Assembly: GCF_026965555.1 (NCBI RefSeq)
Contig: NZ_CP114040.1
Coordinates: forward strand, 11,920,001-11,984,000
Source of the DNA: Nannocystis punicea
GTDB lineage: Bacteria > Myxococcota_A > Polyangia > Nannocystales > Nannocystaceae
Length of the DNA: 64,000 nt
Direction: 5' to 3'
Below, piece by piece: positions 57,894 to 64,000 of this stretch. A program made the translations under genes and the position numbers. Positions within the stretch are counted from its first letter, which is position 1. The number at the start of each line of letters is the position of its first letter. The notes under the pieces are model-generated. The model made no database searches. It was not told the DNA's origin and saw only the letters and a program-made list of their open reading frames with translations.

Positions 57894-58853
57894 TCAGGGT
57901 ACGATCTTGCCGCTCTGAATCAAACCGCCCGAGGCGAACGAGGCGCCGCAGGTCGGGATGTTGCAGCCGATCGTCTGGTTGGGCAGGCGGGTGTTGCTCG
58001 GATTCAGACAGACCGCGCCGTTCGGTCCCCACTCGGCCTCGACGGCGTAGGGCGTGTTGGGGTCGACGTTCTGGATGCCGAGCTGATCGAGCACGTGGAT
58101 CGGCGTGCCGGTCACGGTGTGCGGCACGCCGTTGCCGCAGTAGTCGGCGCGGACCATGCGGGTGCAGGCCTGGTGGTAGTTGGCGAGCGAGACCCCGTTC
58201 TTGGTCGACCACGGGCGGTAGCCGAACAGGACGCACTTGGCCAGCGCGGCGTTCTTGCAGGCGAACGTGACCGCGCCGGTCGGCCTGGGTTCGATCCTGT
58301 TGCCGGTGGCCGGGTCCCACACGTCGGGCAGCGCCAGCGCCTTGACCGGGTTGCCCTGTTCGTCGGTGCAGAACTCGGACCAGTAGCCGTAGCTGGTGGC
58401 GAAGTCGAGGTCGTACTCCCAGACGTCGGTGTTGGGGATCTGATCGACGTCGCGGATATACAGGTGCCGCCACTGGGTGGTCCCGTTGTCCTTGACCTGG
58501 AAGTTGTAGATCGACCACAGCACGTCCTGTTGGGTCATGCTGCCGATCTTCAGCATACCGCCGACGACGCTGCTGCTGAGGGTGTAACCGCCGTCTGGCT
58601 TCTCGATGTCGAACAGTTGGATGTAGTCGGTCGAGCCGGCGTCGCCGTTGAGCTTGAAGTCGTTGAGGCGCGCGCCGTTGAGCTTGAAGTCGTTGAGCTT
58701 GAAGTCGTTGAGCTTGAAGTCGTTCCACTGGGCGTCGCGCGCGTGCAAGATGCCATCGTCGCCGATGAACTCCTCTTCCGCCTCGTCGCAGCCGATACAT
58801 CCGAGCGCGACCACCACCGCACCAACCATCACGCCGGTCCTGAACGCCACCAT
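57894..58853 (-). CDS. ADYC-domain lipoprotein with NDFKL repeats
   Basis: 319 aa, ATG 58853. Signal peptide with Cys19 and Cys22 in VALGCIGCDE; either could be lipidated. Four NDFKL-type pentapeptides plus one NGARL at about 45-72 parallel the NGFRL set of the other ADYC protein. The C-terminal part has ACTRMVRADYCGNG, VEAEWGPNG and FASGGLIQSG, near-identical to the paralogue at 20787-21722. It precedes a kinase by 4 bp, so lipoprotein and kinase are co-translated. Probable envelope location; whether it binds the extracytoplasmic TPR part of the kinase is a testable inference. Confidence 0.9.
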   Translation of the reverse strand: MVAFRTGVMVGAVVVALGCIGCDEAEEEFIGDDGILHARDAQWNDFKLNDFKLNDFKLNGARLNDFKLNGDAGSTDYIQLFDIEKPDGGYTLSSSVVGGMLKIGSMTQQDVLWSIYNFQVKDNGTTQWRHLYIRDVDQIPNTDVWEYDLDFATSYGYWSEFCTDEQGNPVKALALPDVWDPATGNRIEPRPTGAVTFACKNAALAKCVLFGYRPWSTKNGVSLANYHQACTRMVRADYCGNGVPHTVTGTPIHVLDQLGIQNVDPNTPYAVEAEWGPNGAVCLNPSNTRLPNQTIGCNIPTCGASFASGGLIQSGKIVP

Positions 58854-59026
58854 CGTTCCCTCCTCCGCGAAAATTAAAACCCGCTGATCTTCGATCCTAT
58901 CCGCGGCTCCCGGCGGCGTGAAGTGGGGTGCCGGGCGAGAACGCGCGCGCGTGTTTCACGGCCGTAAGAGGCGTATGGCGGCTGCTCACGCCGAGACGTG
59001 GCGCGTACCGGGTCGCACCTTCTATC
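58854..59026. other. Divergent promoter region
   Basis: 173 bp between the ADYC-kinase operon and the histidine kinase gene. The 20 bp next to the ADYC start are AT-rich (AAAATTAAAACC), a plausible promoter for the operon. No palindrome family member here. Confidence 0.45.
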
Positions 59027-60484
59027 ATGGGGGTGACCTCTGCCTCGATGACGTCCGGCGAAGACCAGGTGCGACGGGAAGTACGATCCACAAGTGCGGT
59101 GTCGTCGCGAGACAACGACACACGCGTGGTGTTGGTGATCGTGGGCCTCGCTCTGCTCGTCGGTGTCGCTGCGACCGCGACGGACGAACACCGTTCGACT
59201 GCGATTGTCAGCGGCGCGATCCTCCTCGGAGGACACATCGCGGCGACGGTGTTCCTGGGGCCTGTGGAGGGCAAGAGGGTTCGCATCGGTGCGCTCCTCT
59301 GGTCAGTGATCGTCGCGGTGATGGCGATCGCGGCGCCGATGGCGGCGGGTGCGGCGACGCCGATCTGGTGTTTGTTGTTGCCGGTGACGGCGGTCTCCGT
59401 GCACGCGACCAGCGCGGCTACGGGGATCACCGCCACCGCGATCGGGGTGGCCGCGGGTGTGGGCCTCTTCATCGCGGGAGCAGGATCGATCGCGTGGTTG
59501 GCGGCCGCGGCGATCGCCGGGGTCGGTCTGCTCGCGGCGGCCTCGCAGCGGCGCGGCGAAGAGCGTGACGACGCCCTCCGTCGGCGGGAGAACGAGCTCG
59601 CCGGCGTGCGGGCCGAGCTGCGAGATCTCCGGAGCCAGCACGTCGCCGGGGCCGAGGGCCGCCTCGTCGCCCTCACCCGCGCCAACCAGGCTCTGCAGTC
59701 GGAGGTCGAGCGCGGGCGACGGGTCCTCGAGGAGGCGCTCGACGCCAGTCGGACCAAGACGTCCTTCCTCCTCAAGATCAGCCACGAGCTGCGCACGCCG
59801 CTCAACGCGATCGTCGGCTACACCGAGCTGCTGCTCGAGCACCCGGAGGAGGCCGAGCCGGACGAGCTGCAGGCCGACCTGACGCGGATCCTCGGGGCCG
59901 CGCACGAGCTGCTGGCGCTGATCGACAGCGTCCTCGATCTGGCGCGGCTGGAGGCCGGCAAGTTCGAGCTGCACATCGAGGAGTTCGCGCTCCACGATCT
60001 CGTCCACGAGTGCGTGGCCGCGGTGACGCCGCTGGCCGAGCGCGGGCGCAACCAGCTCAAGCTCAAGCTGTCGCGCGAGCTCGGCACGATCCGCAGCGAC
60101 CGCACGCGGCTGCGGCAGGTGCTCATGCAGCTGCTCGGCAACGCCTGCAAGTTCACCCACGGTGGCCTCGTCGAGCTGCGCGTCGAGCCGATGGCCACCC
60201 CGACCGGCGCCGTGTACCTGCTCAGCGTCCGCGACAACGGCATCGGCATCGACCCGGCCTACCTGCCGCGCCTGTTCACCCCGTTCTCGCAGGCCGACGA
60301 TTCGCCGACCCGCCGCTTCGGCGGCCTCGGCGTCGGCCTGGCGCTGTGCCGCCATTACTGCATGCTGCTCGGCGGGGAGATCAACGCCGAGAGCGAGCTC
60401 GGCAAGGGCTCGGTGTTCCGCGTCCAGGTGCCCGCGACCGCCCGCGACCCGCGCGAGGCCCCGGTCCTGGTGTCGGCGTTCTGA
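59027..60484 (+). CDS. Membrane sensor histidine kinase
   Basis: 485 aa from ATG 59027; ATG 59048 with a GGGGGTGA stretch before it is an equally good start. Six predicted membrane helices (about 33-170) form a short-loop membrane sensor. A coiled-coil linker (175-240) leads to the HisKA domain with His253 in ISHELRTPLN and the ATPase domain: N box LLGNACKFT, G1 DNGIGID, F box FTPFSQ, G2 GGLGVGLALC. It is an orphan: no response regulator is adjacent, the nearest being the HD-GYP gene 46 kb away. Input signal unknown, probably sensed in the membrane. Confidence 0.93.
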   Translation: MGVTSASMTSGEDQVRREVRSTSAVSSRDNDTRVVLVIVGLALLVGVAATATDEHRSTAIVSGAILLGGHIAATVFLGPVEGKRVRIGALLWSVIVAVMAIAAPMAAGAATPIWCLLLPVTAVSVHATSAATGITATAIGVAAGVGLFIAGAGSIAWLAAAAIAGVGLLAAASQRRGEERDDALRRRENELAGVRAELRDLRSQHVAGAEGRLVALTRANQALQSEVERGRRVLEEALDASRTKTSFLLKISHELRTPLNAIVGYTELLLEHPEEAEPDELQADLTRILGAAHELLALIDSVLDLARLEAGKFELHIEEFALHDLVHECVAAVTPLAERGRNQLKLKLSRELGTIRSDRTRLRQVLMQLLGNACKFTHGGLVELRVEPMATPTGAVYLLSVRDNGIGIDPAYLPRLFTPFSQADDSPTRRFGGLGVGLALCRHYCMLLGGEINAESELGKGSVFRVQVPATARDPREAPVLVSAF

Positions 60485-60500
60485 TGTCGGTGATTCATGG

Positions 60501-60518
60501 CATGTCCATCAGGACATG
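60501..60518. terminator. Exact palindrome hairpin between convergent genes
   Basis: CATGTCC-ATCA-GGACATG, exact core TGTCC-N4-GGACA at 60503-60516, in the 48-bp gap between stops 60484 and 60533. A degenerate second copy (TGTCT-TTTA-AGGCA) overlaps at 60517-60530. Confidence 0.75.
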
Positions 60519-60532
60519 TCTTTTAAGGCATT

Positions 60533-61237
60533 TCATACGCCGAAGGCCAGCGACAGCGCCATCGCGGTGGCGGCGACGATCGCCGCCACGCCGAGGCCGA
60601 GCAGCGCGACGCCGAGGCCGAGGTTGAGGCGGCGGCGCTGCAGCACCCGGGCGGCCTCGGCGAGGGTGCGCACCGCGTGGTCGCGGGCGCGGGTGGTCTC
60701 GGGCAGGTCGCGGACCACGCTGTCTGTCCCGCAGTAGAGGCAGGTGGTGGCCAGCGCGTCGGCCTCGGGGGCGAGCGGGGCCCCGCAGCCGCGGCAGGCC
60801 AGCGCGCCGGCGGGGCCGCTCTTGCAGGCGCTGACGTCCCGGCGGACGCGCAGCACCGCGGCGTCGACGGCGGTCGCCCACAGCCACAGCAACGCGCCGG
60901 GCAGCAGGGCCGGGACGGCGACGAAGCCGAGGTTCTCGACCGGCGTCGGCGGCGGCGACAGGCGCGACTGGACCAGCCAGGTGCACAGCGGCGGGAGCAC
61001 CGACGCCAGCGCCAGCGCCACCGCCACGACCGGCTTGCCGACGCCGACCGTCAATTGCTGCCAGCGCGGCTCGACCTCGCGGCGGAGCCGGGCGACCGCG
61101 GCGTGGGCCTCGGCGGCCACCCGCCAGGCCTCGGGGATCTCGATGCTCCGACCGCAATGATGGCAGTCGATCGAGGCGGCCGCGCGCAGCGGCGTCGCTG
61201 CTCCGCAGCCCGGACAGCGCAGGGTCTCGAGGCTCAC
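60533..61237 (-). CDS. Zinc-ribbon membrane protein
   Basis: 234 aa from GTG 61237, which overlaps the upstream stop as GTGA (4-nt coupling). Begins with a zinc-ribbon-like CPGCGAATP ... DCHHCGRS and has a second pair CRGCGAPL ... CLYCGTDS, each likely to hold Zn2+. Three hydrophobic segments (about 65-85, 100-125 and the C-terminal 205-230). Function unknown; similar architectures are seen in proteins that recruit partners to the inner membrane. Convergent with the histidine kinase gene. Confidence 0.82.
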   Translation of the reverse strand: MSLETLRCPGCGAATPLRAAASIDCHHCGRSIEIPEAWRVAAEAHAAVARLRREVEPRWQQLTVGVGKPVVAVALALASVLPPLCTWLVQSRLSPPPTPVENLGFVAVPALLPGALLWLWATAVDAAVLRVRRDVSACKSGPAGALACRGCGAPLAPEADALATTCLYCGTDSVVRDLPETTRARDHAVRTLAEAARVLQRRRLNLGLGVALLGLGVAAIVAATAMALSLAFGV

Positions 61238-62154
61238 TGCGCGCCTCCGCGATCGGGCCGCGCGCGCAGCCGGTACCAGCAGCCCTCGTGCGAGAGGCCG
61301 TCGATCGTCACCACCACCTCGCGCTCCGGCGCGACCTCGACGCGGTACCACGATCGCTCGGCGAAGGTCTGCGCGGCCCCGTCGGCCGCGATCGTCACGG
61401 CGCAATTGCGGGCGAAGTCCCACTCGATCTGCATCGATTCGCCGCGGCGGCTCCGCAGCGAATAGCGGCGCTGCTGCGGGCAGATGTCCTGGGTCGCCGG
61501 CAGCGTCGACGCGCAGCCGTGCTCCCAGTGGCCGCGTCGCAGCGGGGTCGTCGTGTGAAAGCCGAGCGCGGTCGGCAACGTCTCCGCCAGGCCGCTCGCC
61601 AGCGACAGCCCGGCCAGGGCCAGGCACACGAACCATGGCAGCTCGCGAGCGACGCCGTCGTCGGCCGGCTCGACGTCACCGCCGCGCCAGGCCCACCACA
61701 ACCGCGGCACCGCCCCGCCGAGGCCGAGGCCGAGGCCGACCAGCGCGGTGACGAGGCCGAAGAACACCCAGGTGTCGGAGGCCGCCCCGGCGCCGAGGGC
61801 GACCAGGCGCAGGCCGGCGAGCACGAGCAGGCCGCCCGCGGCCAGGTGCGCGAGGGCGAGGCCGATCCAGCGCGAGCGCGGGGCCGCGAGCGCGGCGGGC
61901 ACCACTCCGGCGAGCAGGCCGACCCACGCGATCCACAGCGGTCCCGCCAAACCGCGCACGGTCCACGTCGTGATCGCGGCGCCGACCAGCGCCGTCGCGA
62001 TCGCCTTGAACAGGGCGCCCGCGCCGAGCGGCCCGCTGCTCAGCGCCGAGGCCACGCCGAAGGCCGGGAACCCGAGCGCGACGGCGAGAAAGCTGCCGGT
62101 CAGCAGCACGCGCACGAAGGTGCCGGCGGGCGCGGGCGCTGCGGGCGGAGACAT
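61234..62154 (-). CDS. Polytopic membrane protein of unknown function
   Basis: 306 aa, ATG 62154. Five or six hydrophobic segments in the first 190 residues, then a soluble, probably periplasmic C-terminal domain (about 205-306) with two Cys (HGCASTLP, DICPQQ), DFARNCAV and a final GLSHEGCWYRL. It overlaps the zinc-ribbon gene by 4 nt, so the pair is translationally coupled and probably forms one complex. No family recognised. Confidence 0.8.
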   Translation of the reverse strand: MSPPAAPAPAGTFVRVLLTGSFLAVALGFPAFGVASALSSGPLGAGALFKAIATALVGAAITTWTVRGLAGPLWIAWVGLLAGVVPAALAAPRSRWIGLALAHLAAGGLLVLAGLRLVALGAGAASDTWVFFGLVTALVGLGLGLGGAVPRLWWAWRGGDVEPADDGVARELPWFVCLALAGLSLASGLAETLPTALGFHTTTPLRRGHWEHGCASTLPATQDICPQQRRYSLRSRRGESMQIEWDFARNCAVTIAADGAAQTFAERSWYRVEVAPEREVVVTIDGLSHEGCWYRLRARPDRGGAQ

Positions 62155-62279
62155 CGTCGCGGGGATTGTCGCCCGCGCGGCGAACGATCACCAGAGGGCC
62201 GGCGACCTCGCGCAGTCGTGCGAATCCGCGAGGGCGCGCGCCGGCGCGCGACTGTGGTGATTGCCGCGGCGGCCGCGGA

Positions 62280-64000
62280 TCACGGCGCGAACACTGCGAC
62301 GAAGCCGTCGAACAGGCCCTTGCTCGTCACCGGGGTGCCGTCGAAGTCGACCGCGCCGTAGAAGCCGCCCGAGAGCGCGGTGGTGCCGTCGGGGCGGACC
62401 GCGACGCCGTCGGCCTCCTGCTCCGTCGCGTCGCCGAAGTGCTTGCTCCACACGTGGCTGCCGGCCGAGGTGAACTTGACCGCGAACGCGTCGCGCATGC
62501 CGGCCCACGGCAGGACGCCGCCGCCGAAGTCGTTGTCGCTGTAGTAGTGGCCGGCGATCACCAGAGTGCCGGAGTCGTCGACTGCGAGGTGAGCCGGCCA
62601 GACGATGCCCTCGCCGAGCAGCTTCGACCACGCGTGGGCGCCGTCCTCGGCGGCGAACTGGGCCACGAAGCCGCGGTACATCGGCGCCTCGAGCGGGCCG
62701 CCGCCGAAGTCGAGCGCGCCGACGAAGTGGCCCGAGGCGGTCACGCGGCCCTGCGGGTCGACGCCGATCGCCGACAGCTTCTGCTCCTTGGCGTCGCCCC
62801 AGCTCGCGGCCCACAGCGCGACGCCGTCGGGGTCGAGCTTGGCGAGGAACACGTCGCTGCTGCCGGCGCTGACCAGCGGGCCGATGCCGGGGTCGATCGA
62901 GCCCTGGAAGGAGCCGCCGACGTAGACGTTGCCGTCGTCGTCGACGGCGACCGCGCGCGCGTCCTGCTCGGTGTCGTCGCCGAACTGGAAGCTCCACGCG
63001 TGCTCGCCGGCCGGCGTGAACTTGGCGACGAACGCGTCGAGCGAGTCGCTCTGCCCCGACAGCGCGCCGCCGCCGAGGTCGAGCGACTTCGTGAAGTAAC
63101 CAACCACCGCGATCGCGCCCGACGCGTCGATCGCCAGGTCGCGCGGGACCGCCGTGCCCGTCGACGGGTGCGACGCGCTCCACACGTGCTCGCCGGCGGG
63201 CGACAGCTTGGCGAGGAAGACGTCGCGGTCGCCCTTGGCGACGAGTTGGTCCCCGCCGAAATCGACGGTGCCGGTGAAGTCGCCGGCGATCACGATGTCG
63301 CCGTTGGCGTCGACGTCCAGGCCCCAGCCGTCGCTCAGCTGGGTCGCCGGATCGCCGAAGCTCTTGCTCCACTCGTGCGTACCGTCGGCCGCGAACTTGG
63401 CCAGGTAGACGTCGTAGCTGCCGACGCTGGCCAGCGGGCCGCCGCCGAAGTCCGAGGTGCCGGCGCCTTGCGTCAATACGAGGACCGCGCCGTCCGGGTC
63501 GAACGCCACCGCGACCGCCCGCTGATCGCCGACGTCGCCCCACTCCTTGTGCCACTGGACCGCGCCGTCGCCGGCGCACGGATCGACGCCGTCGCAGTCG
63601 TCGTCGCCGGGCGACTCGCAGGTCTCCGGCGCCGGCATCACGTCGCCGACGCACATGCCCCACTCGCCGTCTTCGCAGGGCGCGACGCCCGACTTGCAGT
63701 TGCCGACGTCGGCGTGGGCCGGGTCGCCGGTGTAGCAGGGGTTCTCCTCGCCCGGCTGACAGGTCGACGTGTCGGTCGTGGATGTCCCTTCGGTCAGGCC
63801 CTCGGTGGTGGTCGTCGTCGGCGCCGTGGTGGTCGGCGTCGATTCGGTGGTCGTGGCGAGGGTGCCATTGTCGGTGCCGGCCGACTCGCCGGTGGTCGTG
63901 CTCGTCTCGGCGGTGCTCGCAGTGCCGTCGGTGGTCGTGTCCGCGGTGTCGGTCGCGGCCTGTTCGGTGGCGGCGTCGTCGGTGCCGCAGGCGAGGGCGA
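62280..64000 (-). CDS. SBBP-type beta-propeller lipoprotein, 5' end outside window
   Basis: At least 573 aa. The frame is open to the right edge; the last visible codons read ALACGTDD, a lipobox, so only about 15 signal-peptide residues are missing. A long Thr-rich linker (TTTTTEGLTEG and similar) leads to a Cys-rich stretch (CQPGEENPCYTGDP ... CETCESPGDDDCDGVD, resembling MopE-like metal-binding motifs), then six to seven blades with the SBBP repeat pattern DFGGGPL-S-GS-DVFLAK--P-G-H-W---FGD. A large extracellular beta-propeller; ligand unknown. An internal ATG at 63656 is not the true start. Confidence 0.88.
   Translation of the reverse strand, partial: ALACGTDDAATEQAATDTADTTTDGTASTAETSTTTGESAGTDNGTLATTTESTPTTTAPTTTTTEGLTEGTSTTDTSTCQPGEENPCYTGDPAHADVGNCKSGVAPCEDGEWGMCVGDVMPAPETCESPGDDDCDGVDPCAGDGAVQWHKEWGDVGDQRAVAVAFDPDGAVLVLTQGAGTSDFGGGPLASVGSYDVYLAKFAADGTHEWSKSFGDPATQLSDGWGLDVDANGDIVIAGDFTGTVDFGGDQLVAKGDRDVFLAKLSPAGEHVWSASHPSTGTAVPRDLAIDASGAIAVVGYFTKSLDLGGGALSGQSDSLDAFVAKFTPAGEHAWSFQFGDDTEQDARAVAVDDDGNVYVGGSFQGSIDPGIGPLVSAGSSDVFLAKLDPDGVALWAASWGDAKEQKLSAIGVDPQGRVTASGHFVGALDFGGGPLEAPMYRGFVAQFAAEDGAHAWSKLLGEGIVWPAHLAVDDSGTLVIAGHYYSDNDFGGGVLPWAGMRDAFAVKFTSAGSHVWSKHFGDATEQEADGVAVRPDGTTALSGGFYGAVDFDGTPVTSKGLFDGFVAVFAP

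Overview
The window is very GC-rich DNA with strong G/C third-position bias in the real genes. Its content points to a predatory or soil myxobacterium, most likely of the Nannocystaceae type. That placement is inference from gene content, not from a marker gene. The clues are five large Ser/Thr protein kinases with a membrane segment and TPR tails, about a dozen predicted lipoproteins with a lipobox followed by a Thr/Ser/Gly/Glu-rich linker, two ADYC-family lipoproteins, an HD-GYP regulator and a sigma54 activator. No rRNA, tRNA, CRISPR array, transposase or phage gene was seen.

Layout. 1-8.8 kb: a partial haem-c protein, a beta-helix lipoprotein, an ACE-like (M2) peptidase lipoprotein, exonuclease III with an NCS2 purine-type permease, then metF and a metzincin protease. 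8.8-24 kb: an unknown gene, an HD-GYP response regulator, a PPP-type phosphatase lipoprotein, astA and several low-complexity lipoproteins. The first ADYC lipoprotein plus kinase pair lies at 18.3-21.7 kb. 23-33.5 kb: an ATP-grasp/serine-hydrolase pair, a divergent kinase whose DFG motif reads DFS, a tandemly duplicated junction between convergent genes, an ArsR plus double-SRPBCC pair, a pentapeptide-repeat protein and a beta-propeller lipoprotein. 33.5-49.5 kb: a membrane sulfatase, an unknown protein, a PD-(D/E)XK-like protein, an RRM protein with a DEAD-box helicase, a HipA-like kinase with DUF3037, a ferredoxin divergent from a sigma54 activator with a striking double operator, a protein made of seven L7/L12 C-terminal-like domains, a vWA lipoprotein and a DUF2325 protein. 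49.5-64 kb: an operon of one ADYC lipoprotein and three paralogous kinases, a histidine kinase, two membrane genes and a partial SBBP-propeller lipoprotein running off the right edge.

Three things stand out. (1) A short palindrome, TGTCC-N4-GGACA, occurs exactly seven times, all between genes, against about 0.06 expected by composition. One-mismatch copies are also frequent. It sits at most convergent gene ends and often forms a tetraloop hairpin. (2) ADYC lipoprotein plus TPR kinase forms a duplicated two-gene module, suggesting an envelope lipoprotein paired with a transmembrane kinase. (3) The gene at 45861-47648 strings together seven L7/L12 C-terminal-like domains, a translation-factor-docking fold outside the ribosome context.

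Start codons were chosen by frame, signal peptide and Shine-Dalgarno match. Family names rest on motif recognition, not on database searches.
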